From the NCBI RefSeq assembly GCF_025118155.1, contig NW_026251397.1:207501-271500 (forward strand): a stretch of DNA of 64,000 nucleotides, read 5' to 3'. Source of the DNA: Cokeromyces recurvatus (Eukaryota; Mucoromycota; Mucoromycetes; Mucorales; Mucoraceae). This document shows, one piece after another, positions 36,632-50,197 of this stretch. Below the pieces are notes generated by a model. It was not told the DNA's origin. It did not search any database and saw nothing but the letters and a program-made list of their open reading frames with translations. Positions within the stretch are counted from its first letter, which is position 1. Each line of letters opens with the position of its first letter. A program made the position numbers and the translations under genes.

Positions 36632-37306
36632 TTATTTTGTCTTTGAATAAATGATGACTAGAATAATAATGGCAATAATCAATAAAGTACTAAAACCTAG
36701 TGAGAAAAACCTATTCAAAGTCCTCCATCTTTTAATCATTTTATAATCACTATCATATTTTCTATATAGTTCATCGTTCATTTGCACAGGAAAAAACGAG
36801 CCGATCCACCATAAAGGAGGAAAGATGAATCCAAATAAGAATAAGAAAGCACCCAACGAAAAAAAGTGGTTAACAGTTAGATAATGACTAGAAGAAGTTT
36901 GTTCAGCAAAAATTGAATCGTATTCAGACCACGTGTTATTGTTTCCTTTCTCATTATTATTATCTTGCTGAGAAGTTAATACATGAGGTGGTTTAGCATC
37001 TAAATCATTTGACAGATATGTCCAAAATGAAGCAGAAGATATTGGGTCTTGTTTTTGTGTATGATGAGTAGGAGTTGCTACGTTTAAACGATCAAGTAAA
37101 ACAGGTGCGTCCTCTTTAAAATGAGTTCCAATATAATTATTAAAAGATGAATCAGAATCTCTAGGCTGGACTACTATAGCATTCTGTGGCAAAGGAGTGA
37201 CAAGTCTAGGGGTTGTTTGTTGATAAGAAGATACAGTGCTATTAACTGTTTGTGATAATATACTCTCTGTAAGACGATAAGAAAATTCTCTATTATTATC
37301 TGTCAT
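36632..37306 (-). CDS. Uncharacterised two-helix membrane protein
   Basis: A single exon of 224 residues starts at the ATG at 37306. The N-terminal 150 residues are polar and Ser/Thr/Gln/Asn-rich, without domains. The C-terminal third has two membrane helices: LGAFLFLFGFIFPPLWWIGS and, after a basic loop with RWRTLNRFF, SLGFSTLLIIAIIILVIIYS. The FPPLWWIGSFFP plus WRTLNRF pair is a pattern I have seen in conserved fungal membrane proteins of unknown role. I cannot name it. It probably sits in an internal or plasma membrane with the N-terminus cytosolic. Element 3 begins about 370 bases upstream of its start. Confidence 0.8.
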   Translation of the reverse strand: MTDNNREFSYRLTESILSQTVNSTVSSYQQTTPRLVTPLPQNAIVVQPRDSDSSFNNYIGTHFKEDAPVLLDRLNVATPTHHTQKQDPISSASFWTYLSNDLDAKPPHVLTSQQDNNNEKGNNNTWSEYDSIFAEQTSSSHYLTVNHFFSLGAFLFLFGFIFPPLWWIGSFFPVQMNDELYRKYDSDYKMIKRWRTLNRFFSLGFSTLLIIAIIILVIIYSKTK

Positions 37307-37633
37307 ATTTCTTTTTATTGAAAAAAGAAAGAAATGATAATAAAAAAAAAGCTAATAATAATCAATTAATATTTAATTTATTCATAAAAAAAAAAAAAAA
37401 TTGTCACAACAAAATGTATATCATTATTATTTGGTTGACATTTTTCACTATTTTTGAAAAAAAAATCTTATTAAAATTCAACAGATATACAAGTTCTATG
37501 TAGCAATTTATGCTGCTTAATAATATTTAAATAAACTGTTTGATATATATACAAACTTCTTTTTTTTCTAGTCGGATATTATCAGTAATAATTTCTTTAC
37601 AATAGTCACTATCGTACTGTAGTATGTTTAGTA

Positions 37634-37675
<42 letters not shown>
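37307..37675. other. Upstream region ending in poly-T at element 3
   Basis: AT-rich, with a poly-T run of about 34 bases (37640-37673) abutting the left TIR of element 3. No gene was seen. Confidence 0.45.
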
Positions 37676-37676
<1 letters not shown>

Positions 37677-37770
37677 CCAAACCAACATTAATTTTTTGTA
37701 GATTATAAGCCCAATCCTCAAAGTTCAGGAACTCAACTCAACTAATTGTATTATGTCGTTACAAAGTTAA
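37674..37770 (+). repeat. Left TIR of element 3
   Basis: About 85 bases match the reverse complement of 40788-40880 with roughly five mismatches. Confidence 0.85.
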
Positions 37771-38649
37771 TATAAAGTCGATCTATAAAATGAAAATAAA
37801 ATCATATGCATAATCAATTCAACTATAACTATTAAACTTAGAATGTGATAGCTATTAAAGATACATGAAATTTTAATATACCAATTGAATAGAGGAAGCC
37901 TTTAAAATAACCTTTTATCACTTTAGATTGATTTATTTTTTTGATATACTTTGATGGATCAAATTTAGTCGGCTCCTTGTCATCACTGTTATTGCTATGA
38001 TCTATATTGTTATAGCTATTGTTGGATTCGTTAATCCTGCCAACGCTATCTACATTATCTATATAATACTTTTCTTCTCTATTGTATCAGTCTAATTCAG
38101 CACTACACAGTGTAATTAAATTGGTAGCACTATAAAGAATACAGTTTTATTATCTACAACATAAGAACAAACAAGATAATTCAGCTTCAAAGATTTAATA
38201 ATAATAATACTTTATAAATCAAGCACAGCATATAACTACAATCAATTTTCGTTGAATATCAAATAACTTGCAAAATATATAAATAGTTTTTTTATTTATT
38301 TTTTGACCCTCCTCGTAGCACTAATTTCAATTCCTTTTTCCTTTTAAATCTTTTTTATCTTTTTAATCCTTTTACAACGAAAAGGTCAGTACTTTCAATT
38401 TATTCAATGGATGTTACCACTTCCCCATCTTCTTCTGGTGCAAATATTTTTCTACTTTTTGAAATGAATTCTATGTCACTTTTAATGTATTTTTTCTTAA
38501 TATTAGTTTAATCCTACCACATACATTCAATGCCTGAACTTTAATATATTCGCTAAGAGGCTTAGATATTTAGTTGGCTGGCAAGTTAAGAAGATAATAA
38601 TTTTTTGTAGATTTAGGTCTAGTTATTCTTCTAATGTAAGGATTAATCT

Positions 38650-39060
38650 TTATTGGTAATAAAGGAAATACATAAGTATGAGATACTCTTGCATAAGTGG
38701 TTTTAAGATGTTATCTGAAATTGTATTAGGGGAATATATTTTAAATGCTTTGATCAAATGTTTACATGCCGTTGTATAATAGTTATTCTCTTTGATTAAG
38801 ACTTTTTTCTCCGTGTTTTTCTTCGATCTAAATCTATTTGCTGCCATGACGATAACTATAGGGTTTGCCTTATATTTATATCGAATATTCAAGCAATATT
38901 TGTTTACTCTAGTTATAAATTTGACGTCAACTACATTCTGTATTTTCACTAAAATAAGCGAGTTGACACATTTGTATTGCTTTGATGGTGGGAAAGTATA
39001 GAATATTTGACTTTTTTCGAGATGAAAAATCAATAGTAATACTTTCATATATGTTTCCAT
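38650..39060 (-). CDS. Orphan ORF in element 3, possible nuclease-like
   Basis: This 136-codon frame starts at the ATG at 39060. Its central part reads NSLILVKIQNVVDVKFITRV and YCLNIRYKYKANPIVIVMAA. The V-K-I-Q strand followed by a helix and a hydrophobic strand recalls the E-x-Q/VEIQ pattern of Rpn/PDDEXK-type transposon-associated nucleases, and from memory an expanded Mucorales family. A catalytic Asp upstream is not evident in this frame, and the C-terminus runs into unrelated-looking sequence (ILMYFLYYQ), so it is probably a fragment of a larger, decayed gene. It may continue into the Asn/Asp-rich stretch near 38090-37900. Function is unknown. Confidence 0.35.
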   Translation of the reverse strand: METYMKVLLLIFHLEKSQIFYTFPPSKQYKCVNSLILVKIQNVVDVKFITRVNKYCLNIRYKYKANPIVIVMAANRFRSKKNTEKKVLIKENNYYTTACKHLIKAFKIYSPNTISDNILKPLMQEYLILMYFLYYQ

Positions 39061-39524
39061 TTATTTATTTATTTTCTTCTATGTTCCCATTCTAGTTAAA
39101 ATAGTAAAAAGAGCACTGTGATATTAATGAAGAGATAAACTTAAAAAAAAATATTCAACGATAATATTTTCAATATATTGGGTCTGTAATAAGAGCCTAC
39201 TGACGAGATCAGTGTCTAGTCGTTTATACAAAGTAATATTTTACCGTATTTCATTAAGTCAAATCATCAGACATAATAAATTTTACGAAAAATGCAACAA
39301 CAACAAAAAGAGCTTTTTCTCCTACAATTATAACATGTATAGTAGATGAAAATTAAAATAAAAAATGTTTACATGTTTTATGGATTAACACATTTGGACC
39401 TATATCTTGACAACAGAAAGAGAAAAATCAACACTAGAGGAGACACAAAGCTAAGCTATTTTTAAAGTGCAAATTGAATTCAAAAACATTAGTAGCATGT
39501 GAACTTTTTTTTTTTTTTTTTTTT

Positions 39525-40200
39525 TCACTCACACCATCGTTTAATATTAATACAATTTATGACCAACTTTTGTAGAAAGTACGGTTTGAATATTGACTGG
39601 CATACTTTCAACTTATCTTCTACATTTGTCTTGTGTAAAAATATCGTATTCTTTATCAATACAATTTCGCCATTAATAAATAATTTTTCTTTAATCCCAG
39701 TATCATACACACTAAGTTTCAATTTTAAGTGTTGCGATAAGTACTCTATTGATTTTAACTCAGGGCTCTAAGATAATCATTCATTGATCGAGATTACATC
39801 ATTATCGAGAATCTGCTTCTAGTAGACGTTGATGTACATTTTAGGGTCATTATCCTGCTGAAAATAAGCAACATTTCATGACATGCCGTTATATCCTAAG
39901 TTATTCGTAAGTGTAGCTCCTAGAATACGCTGGTGATTATATGGAATTCACATTATCATAATATATCTGATTTGTGTACTTTGAATCCTATTTAATCTTA
40001 TAACCTCAAATTGTAATAGAATTCTCCCTCCATCATGCTTGAATATAATATCAAAATAATGAGACTTCAACGGATCGCCCTGCCTTGACCAATAGTATTT
40101 GTATCCATCTAGACCTTATATATTAACTTTTGTCACGTTAAAGAACACAAATATGCTGCCAGTCATCGACAATTCAGTTCTAGTACTTTGGGGGTGTAAT
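39525..40200 (-). pseudogene. Tc1/mariner-type transposase remnant
   Basis: On minus, in changing frames, the catalytic region of a DDE transposase can be followed. The pieces in order are VFFNVTKVNI, stop, GLDGYKYYWSRQGDPLKSHY and FKHDGG (about 40150-40050), then ILGATLTNNLGYNGMS, stop, NVAYFQQDNDPK (about 39930-39850), then SPELKSIEYL and QHLKLKLSVYDT (about 39780-39705). The last frame runs to a stop at 39525. FQQDNDPK and SPELKSIE correspond to the second Asp and the third acidic region (SPDLNPIE) of the Tc1 catalytic triad. The first Asp (usually SDETK) reads FNVTK here. Stops replace Trp at two sites. The copy is inactive. No N-terminal DNA-binding part was found. Confidence 0.65.
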
Positions 40201-40787
40201 AGAACGAGCTCTGGGTATAAGCATAAGGAGTATTATAGTACATAAATTACATAATAAAGGATAAACTATAAAGTAAAACATTGTATCGCATCTTGTAAAT
40301 AATATAAACCATATTGATATCCAATCATCTAGACGTGTCAACTAAATAGGACATTATGTCAGTTCTAAACCTATTTTATATAACTCTGATAAAGGAATTC
40401 AGGTCGTCTTTGATTCAAATAAGAAAATAACACTTTTTAAAAGACATCAGGAGCTTATAATCAGATCATTATAACACCTAATAAATAATCCATATAGATC
40501 AGTACCTTGAATCAACAAGACATATATATTTGAATACTAACAAACTTATTTCATAGCTATTTTTATTTCTTTGATTCAGGATTCAATAGTATGAGTCCAA
40601 GTAGTTGTTTAGACGCGAAATAAGCTTTGTCTTTATTTTTCTTCTTTACATTGAATGAACAGTCTCAAACTGTGCTTTTTTTTTTCTTTTTGTCTTCTCT
40701 CTTTCTTTTATTTTTTTTTCCTTTTAAAAATATCATCTGTACCACCATATCGTGCCTAATTTATATCGACTTTGCTTGTTCTTATGG

Positions 40788-40880
40788 TTAACGACATAAT
40801 ACAATTAGTTGAGTTGAGTTCCTGAAATTTGGGGATTGGGCTTATAATCTACAGAAAATTAATGTTGGTCTGGTCTAGAA
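40788..40880 (-). repeat. Right TIR of element 3
   Basis: Inverted copy of 37674-37770. The match ends at GGTCTGGTCT near 40877. Confidence 0.85.
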
Positions 40881-41003
40881 AAAATTTGGATGATGTTTTA
40901 TTTTCATTTTTCATTTTTTATTTATTTTTATTTTTCATTCTATTTTATTACTTTTCTATACTTTTAAACGCCAAAACGCTGTATTATTAACTAATTTTAG
41001 AAA

Positions 41004-41598
41004 ATGTCAATCTCACCTTCTAAACAGGCTGCTATTGCTGCTTATCGTCGCCTTTTAAAAACACAAAGAGAAGTATTTACAGGTAGAGTATAACATGCAT
41101 TCACTTATTTTGACACATGGAGAATAACAATCTTGGTTTTATTAGGCGATGTAAAAGCTATTCAAGGTAATATAGACTATGGTCCGAAACTCTTTAAAGT
41201 GTATTTAGTATAAATTATTTAGCTGCTAGAAAGGAAACTTATTCAAGATTTATGCAATATAAAAATGAAGCAAATGTTGATGTTTTAGATGAAGTATGCA
41301 ACATGAAAAAATAAGTAAATAAGCAAGCATAATTCACGTTTAATAACATGCTTGTCAATTAGAAACTTAAACTAGCTGATCAAGTATGCTCTTTATTAAA
41401 ACAAAATGGCGTCAAGGCAGTAAGGGAAGAAGGAGCTAGTACACCAAGTAAATATTATAAATAGATACATATTTATATATATATAAATACGAAAAAAAAA
41501 CATGTGATATTAACTATATAATATACATAGAATTACATATAAACGATGAAGAAGGCAATATTAAGTTTGGTGATGTTGCAGGACATGCAAAGAAATAA
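41004..41598 (+). CDS. MZM1: Mzm1-like LYR protein, complex III assembly
   Basis: Five exons join in frame: 41004-41082, 41146-41166 (21 bases), 41223-41293, 41363-41447 and 41531-41598. They give 107 residues. The LYR-type motif is AAYRRLLKTQREVFTGD at the N-terminus, followed by ARKETYSRFM and a conserved end EEGNIKFGDVAGHAKK. This matches Mzm1/LYRM7, a mitochondrial matrix chaperone that stabilises the Rieske iron-sulfur protein Rip1 before its insertion into complex III. Length (about 105-125 in the family) fits. The second coding exon is only 21 bases. The gene sits directly beside the right end of element 3, so its promoter is short or overlaps the element. Confidence 0.9.
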
Positions 41599-42236
41599 AC
41601 AACTACATTTAACAGATCTTATAATATGTAATGATAATAAAAAGTAATTCAATGTTCCTCTTATATATACAATGTAAACTTCTTTGGTTAAGGACTTCTT
41701 TATGATTAATAACATACAAAATATATTGTTATTCTTATTAATTAAATTTTTAGAATATAAATTAAAAGTGATAAAAAAAAAGGAGACTATGGGTAGTAAA
41801 GAGTATTTAATTCATTGCAGTGTACTATGTGAATAAAGGGAGATTATATCTATATTTATTTATATTCGTATTTATGATTATTATTTTCATGTATTTATAT
41901 GAAGGGAAATGGTATATATCGTCATGCAAAATGCTTATGTAATAATAAGTTGCTATAACGTAAGGAGTAAAGATAAGAAATGCAATCTTATTATATTTGA
42001 CACTTAATATACTTTTAATATCATTACATATATACATATATATATTCTATTAAAGAGGAGAGTAGTGATATACTTCTTTGCTCATGTAAGAGTTAATAAT
42101 GTATATTAAAAATATATATATATATATATAATTTATTATTGCTCGTATAGTCATTTATTCTTTCTTTCTTTTTTTTTTTAATTTATAAAAGTATTCCTTC
42201 CTTTTGCTCTCTCTTTTTCCCTTTTTTTTTTCTATC
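41599..42236. other. Intergenic AT-rich region
   Basis: Contains ATATAT repeats (42105-42130) and a pyrimidine-rich leader before the next start codon. No gene was seen. Confidence 0.45.
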
Positions 42237-43728
42237 ATGACACGGGCTCAAAAAGAGTCAGCATTTCACCTTTCATTATTAGTACTCGTACAATGGATCA
42301 GCTTAGCTGTTATTATATTGAATTCAACAGCATTATATTTATTGAAAAGTTCATCACAACTTCGTGCTATTGTCAGCACTCACTTTAGCGCGACAGATTA
42401 TATGCTGATTATTTTAGGCTCAATTTCATTTATTAATGCTACCATTTACCTGTTCCTACATATACATTTATATTTCCGTCTTGGTTCTAAACCAGATCTT
42501 CCATTTTCTTCACCAAGAATAATTTCAGCTACTCAAGTCGTCATGTCTGTTATATTAATTGCCCTATGGACAGTTGCTACTTTAATTATCCTAACTTACT
42601 CTCAAGGTAAAGGTATTTCACATATTCGTATACTCTTATTCTTATCGAATTTTTTTTTCTTTTCCTTGTTGTGCATAGAATCAACTTCATCATGCCAATT
42701 TAACAATACTATACATATCCATAACCATAATGACATTTGTGAATTATTTAATACTGCATTAATGCTAGGTAAATTTTAATAATATTGACAGGAGGTGAAC
42801 TTATTAAAAATAAGGGAATTGCAGCAAAAAAAAAAAAAAAAAAAAAAATGCAAAGAGGAAGGAGCAGTGTGTGGGGGGGGGGAGGGGGAGGGGAAAGGAA
42901 AGAAAATGGATAATTGTCCTAACTTGATAAATATTATTTTTAGCATTTGCAGCAGTTGGAGGTTGGGTTTTAGTTTTACTAGCCACGCTATTCACTTTAA
43001 TTCGTTCTCCTATTCCACCTACTACTATCTTTACTATTGAAGCGCCCCCACAACGCTTCTCTCAACCTATGCTTATCTCTCCTCCTGATAAAGCCTATTA
43101 TTCATTAGATCAAGAACAGCCCAATAAACCTTATTATATGGGGCATTACAATAAGAAAAGTAACGTCAATTCTACGACTCATTTTACATCCGAAAATTTA
43201 CACCAGTTACAACAGAAAAAAAAGAGTGGTGATAGAGATAGTGTTTCATTGAGGTCTTATTATCAACGAAATGTTTCAACAACTGAACCTAATAGTATCG
43301 AATTAGGGCAACAGTCTTCTTCTATGACAATGACAGGATATGAGTTTTCAGAGAAACGAAGGAGTGATATTGATCTGTTAGAATCAACTATGATCACCAC
43401 AACCTCTCAGCCAAATAATGAAGAGCATTATCATTATAATTATCAACCTACTCATATTATGCATCCTTTATCTCCACCTATATCAATGACCCAGGACATG
43501 CATATGCCTATGACTACCACTACTTCGTCTTCCACTTCGTTTTATACACCTCGCTGCCGTAATATTTTAGAATCCTCTGATAGCCAGTGCTCATTTCCAA
43601 GCTTGTCTACAATAGACTCACTCTCTAAAGGGTTTCAGCCAATACAATTCGATTTACCCATCATTCAAGTGGGTATGTTATCCCACATTGATGCCTCTTT
43701 CCTTCAAAAAAAAGGGATAAAGTCATAG
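42237..43728 (+). CDS. Four-helix (MARVEL-like) membrane protein
   Basis: Exons 42237-42606, 42679-42768 and 42944-43728 join in phase 1 at both junctions to 414 residues. The start MTRAQKES is preferred over an upstream in-frame codon at 42204 because it begins the polar N-terminus. Four membrane helices are seen (LSLLVLVQWISLAVIIL; YMLIILGSISFINATIYLFL; VVMSVILIALWTVATLIILT; and VGGWVLVLLATLFTLIRS). They fit a MARVEL-type or related four-pass layout. A long Ser/Thr/Gln-rich cytosolic tail of about 240 residues follows. The second intron contains a poly-A run and then a G-rich run (42830-42900). No catalytic motif; the function is unknown. Confidence 0.8.
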
Positions 43729-44100
43729 AAAAATTTCGTTGAGAATTCACTTACGAAAACAGAAGCCATCATTTTTCTTTTTTATTATTACTATTATTAT
43801 TCATATTGCTTCTATTATTTAAATAATGTTTTTTATTTTAATTTACTTATTAATCAACTTTTTTATACAAATATAACATGTTGGTATAAAATTTTCTTCT
43901 CCTTCTTTTTTTTTTTCACATTCTTCAGTAAAGATTTGTATACATTCATTTTTTTTTAAGAAAAAAAAACATAGATGATTTTTTACTATATGTTTTAATT
44001 TTAAGAATTCTGTTATAAAAAAAAAGGATAAAGTGAAAAAAGTACAAAGGAAGGAAAAAAAAAAACTAATAAGAATGAGATAAAGTTACAACAATATTAT
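43729..44100. other. Convergent intergenic region
   Basis: AT-rich 3' flanks of the membrane-protein gene and of ATP2. No gene was seen. Confidence 0.5.
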
Positions 44101-45950
<1,850 letters not shown>

Positions 45951-47320
45951 TTCTTTTTTGTGGAGACAAAAAAAAAAAGAAAGAGAGTAAGAGAGGGGTT
46001 TAATTTAAAAAGAACAACATTATTTTCGTAGTATTAATTTGAATAACACGCCCCCTGGGTAGCTGAGTTAACGCTAGATACACACCTTATATTTTTGCCC
46101 CACATAAAATAGCAAAATGTTGCTGAAATTAAATATTAAGTGATGACGAAAAGGGGAATGATGTGTGTACTATCTTCTTTTTTTTTTTTTTTTTCTTAAT
46201 GATTATGGGCACAAAAATTTATTTATTTTCCTTTTATTTGTTAGAGTTTTAGGCACTTTTTTGTCAAAAGCTAATAATTTTAGATAAAGGGAAATAAATC
46301 AAGTAACGCACTTTTAGCATATAAAACTTTCAAAAAGCCAATTAATAAAAAGAAAAAAAAACAAAAAAAAAAAAGATACTAGCCTACACAGTACTTTATA
46401 GAAAGTAAGACAAGTTACTTGCGCAAAACTAAAGAGGAACCATGAGTGTCTAATAAGACAGTATTGATAATTTACTTCAAGACTGAACTTATTATAACGT
46501 AAATATTAAAATTTCTACCTTGAAGAATTGTCCTTAGTTGAAGAATTATATTTACTATTTCACTTTCTGATAAGCGGAACTGGGTATCGATAGCTATTAA
46601 GTATGGAAAATGATAATTTGTGCATTTTCTTGAAAGCGCTTAGATCTTGTTACTACTGTAGTATACGACGGCTTTTTACAAACTTTATTACTGGAACAAC
46701 ATTTTTTTTTATTTGTTAATTTCAAAGCTTCTGTATTATCTAATATACACGTAATGCAGACTTTCCCTTTCATAATACACTTTCTTTTTATTTGCTTTGT
46801 GAGAATAAAAAAAAATACAAGGATACTATATCTTCATCATTTCTAAATTTATTTATCTTTGTTGCGATTGACCCTTATTTGATGTCCTTTTTATTGCGGC
46901 TTTTTATACAAGATATCTACTATATTACTGATTTCTCTTCTGGCCAAAAAAAGAAAGAAAGAAAGAAAGAAAAACTTGATTCTTCTCTTGCGTACTATAA
47001 CCAAAAGGATAAAAAGGAAAAGAAATAATAATCATTTCTGTCAATATTAGGATAAGGCTATCCTTATTCTTTTCCTATTCTTCTGCAGCCAAAGAGTTTA
47101 TTGTTAGCAGTCTCATCATCTGCCCTTTTTCTTTCCTTTGTAATTATACAAATTAAATAGTGTTGATCTGTAAATTATATGAAAATTCATCAATGCTAAT
47201 TATAGTATTTTCTTTTTCAATATATGCATAATGTAAAGTATTCTTTTATATTATTATTTTTATTAATAATGTTATTATATGTATAATTAACTACATAAAA
47301 AAAAATGTCGAATGTTATTG
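45951..47320. other. ATP2 upstream region and AT-rich gap
   Basis: A GA-rich tract lies at 45970-46000 just upstream of ATP2. A CCCCCTGGG-containing block (46050-46062) in otherwise AT-rich sequence may belong to its promoter. A (GAAA)n run lies at 46948-46974. No gene was recognised in the remainder. Confidence 0.45.
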
Positions 47321-48368
47321 TTACTGAGGGGGATTGTCAGCCATAAAGCCATTATTTCTTTGATTATTATTATTGTTATTCTCACCACCGAAGCGGAACT
47401 GTCTTACATAAATAAGGTAACCAACTAGTAGACATAGAGATAAAATTAGTAAACTCTCGAACAATTCATCTTCTTCAGAGACGCCATCCAAACGATATGG
47501 GCTGTCATCATAAGAATCTTCTTGGTTTAGTTTTTCTTGTTCCTCCTTTTCCTTTTGTTTTTTCATTTTATATTGTCGCTCCATTTCTTCACCAATGTCA
47601 TACTGCTTTTCACTTTCATCATTGATATTCTTTTGTTGTTTATGGCTGTTGTAACCACTTGCTAGCTTTGATGCCCGATTTTCTTTATTGTCGTCATTAG
47701 ATGCAAATGCAGTTCCGACTTCTTGTCCTGTTAACCATTCCCAATAATATTTAATGTACATTTTGATTAATGACAGTTTGACAGGTAAATAGGCATCTTG
47801 ATCAATATTAAGTGCCTGGTCATAGGCTCGTTTAGCAAGATGGAAATCTTTAGCTACACCAATACCATTTTCATACATCCATCCCAAGTTCCAAAATGCT
47901 AATGGTGACCCTTGCATTTCAGCAGCGAAACGATAACAAGAAACAGCTTTCTCAAAATCCACTGATGTGCCAATTCCCTTGTAATAATAATCACCCATTT
48001 TTACTCGAGAATCAACATTATTTTGATTAGCTGAACGTGTCCAGTAGATAAATGCAGACTCCTCTTTATTCAGCCCTTTAATGATCTCAGTTGATTGTTG
48101 CTCATCATGATCATTTAATGATCCAATTAAAGGTAAATGATATAACATTCTTTTATCATTATCCAAAATATATGCAACATTTGACTGTGCTACTTCATAT
48201 CCTCTTTCAGCTGCTAGCATATATTTGAGAAGTGCGTTCTCCATATCGTTATTTTTATAAGCTTTATATGCTTCCTCAACAGTTGGATTTAACCAATCAC
48301 CTCTTTCTGTAATTACTTTATAATACTTTAATAATATTAGTTAGTCAGTCTTTTTGTTTTTTGTGATT

Positions 48369-48418
<50 letters not shown>

Positions 48419-50062
48419 TTTTAAACTTCTTTGAAAAGAAAAAAAAAAAAAACTAAAAGTACTTACTGAAACAGCTACACGACAAGATGACCTAGGGGTC
48501 ATATTTTGTTCATTCATATGAGCAAGATACCAATAGGCTAACAAATGTTTAGCATCAGCCGCCTTCGTGAATAAACGAATGGCGAGAGACATGGTAGCTT
48601 CATTTTGAATATATTCTATAGCCAAATTAACTTGAGCATGTGCATTGTCTTGATCTACTGCCTTTTTAAAATACTCTATTGCTTTATCTCGGTTTTTGTC
48701 TACCACAATACCGTCCAAATACATCATACCTAGATTATTTTGCGATGTAGGATCCCCCAAATCTGCGCCAAGTTTAAACCATTTATGTGCCAATCTCTCA
48801 TTCACTTTCACACCTTCACCACGCCAATGCATTAATCCTAAATAACCAGCGGCCTGTCCAATGACCTTACTGTGCTTTGCATGCACTTTACCACTCGATG
48901 TCACTTTATCTACAATTTGGTGGAAGAATGCATACGCTTCATTAAAATTACGAGGTACATTACGAGTACCAAGGTAATAAACTTGGCCCAACATAAGCTG
49001 TGCTTCAATATCTTGTTTTGAAGCCAAGTAGCGCCAATATTGTAAAATTTCATCAATACTGACAGTTTTCTCTGAACCACTTGTATGTTTAAATCTTTTC
49101 TCTGTTGCTGCACTTGCACCATAACCATATACACCTCCATTTTCCTCAGATAATCGAACTTTAGCTAGAGGAAGCGAATGTCCTCCAGGAGGCCCAGAGA
49201 GATAGTAACTGATTACTTTATTAGCAGCGTTTTTATAATGATATAAAGCGTCTTCACAAGACTCTTCTGTACCAATGCCTAATAGATATCTATAGCCCAT
49301 TGTCATTTCAGCCATTGTATCGCCACCATGAGCAGCAAATGTATGATATAATAATGCTTTAGCTTGATCTCGCTCTACCACATTGCCAATGCCTGTAGAA
49401 TAAATAAAGCCTATCATCTGCTGTGCAGTTGCATTCCCTTTCGAGGCTAATTCATTGTAATAATCAAAGGCTTTTTTATAATTTCTTGGAAATGAATATT
49501 TTGAGAACTATATCTTCAGTCAATTCATTTCAGCCTTTTAAAATTCATATTCAAGTACTTACAAAATTTATCTCAGCTAATAATAATAATGCGTCATTAT
49601 TTCCATATTCTCTGGCTGATTTTTCCAGCATTAAAATGACATTATGAAAATCATTTTTTCTTGAAATGTCTAATTCTTTTTTGTCATTTGAGGGTATTAT
49701 AGAGGAGGATATCGAACTTGATTTCCAGTAATTGATTAACTTTTGAAACAAACGATCTGTAAAACTTATTTTCGAATCTTTTTCTAATTTTTGAGTATTA
49801 TTAATGTAATTTTCTTCGATAATTTCGAGTTGTTTTTTTGCTTGTTCATATAACTTTTGGCCTATAATCAAGAAAAAGGAGGAAAAAAAAAAAAGAGAGA
49901 ATGAAAGTGTGTGTTAAGACATGCTTCCTAGTACTCTATGCGCATAACCAGGTATTACCTTCAATTTTAAAGTCAACATTTCCCTTTTCAATTGATGTTA
50001 TGAATGCTGCCTATAGAAATAAAAAAATAAAATAAAGAGTTAACTATATTCAATTGAGCAAT

Positions 50063-50102
<40 letters not shown>

Positions 50103-50197
50103 ATACAGTCTGTTGTGTATTGTCTTGCTGTTCAGTTGCAGAGACGATTTGAACAATAAAGCCGATAATGATAGCTAGAGTTTTTAAAATATTGTTT
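47321..50197 (-). CDS. HRD3: HRD3/SEL1L-like ER-associated degradation factor
   Basis: Minus-strand exons encode a signal-anchor-like N-terminus (NILKTLAIIIGFIVQIVSAT) and a lumenal region of many SEL1 repeats. Examples are GNATAQQMIGFIYSTGIGNV, AGYLGLMHWRGEGVK, SQNNLGMMYLDGIVVDKN, DSRVKMGDYYYKGIGTSVD and AFWNLGWMYENGIGV. A C-terminal membrane helix follows (FESLLILSLCLLVGYLIYV) with a short Asn-rich tail. Signal, SEL1 array and C-terminal anchor are the layout of Hrd3/SEL1L. This protein partners the Hrd1 ubiquitin ligase and delivers misfolded ER proteins for retrotranslocation. Large exons are 49417-48470 and 48300-47321 approximately, with smaller ones upstream. I could not find an in-frame ATG for the first exon. 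The given start is its probable splice acceptor, so an upstream exon is missing or the sequence has an indel. Confidence 0.85.
48371..48413. repeat. (GT)n microsatellite in an HRD3 intron
   Basis: About 20 GT units within an intron between two SEL1-repeat exons. Confidence 0.85.

Larger units (their letters stand above)
37674..40880. mobile_element. TIR-bounded element 3 with Tc1/mariner relic
   Basis: Left end (37674-37770) and right end (40788-40880) are inverted copies over about 85-90 bases. The left reads AGACCAAACCAACATTAATT inward and then shares TAGATTATAAGCCCAATCC and CAACTCAACTAATTGTATTA with the right end, with few mismatches. The interior (about 3.2 kb) contains, on minus, a decayed Tc1/mariner transposase (40200-39525), a 136-codon ORF (39060-38650) and an Asn/Asp-rich coding-like stretch (about 38090-37900). 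It is not clear whether the transposase belongs to the element or was nested in it. The right end lies about 125 bases upstream of the MZM1 start codon. Confidence 0.75.
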
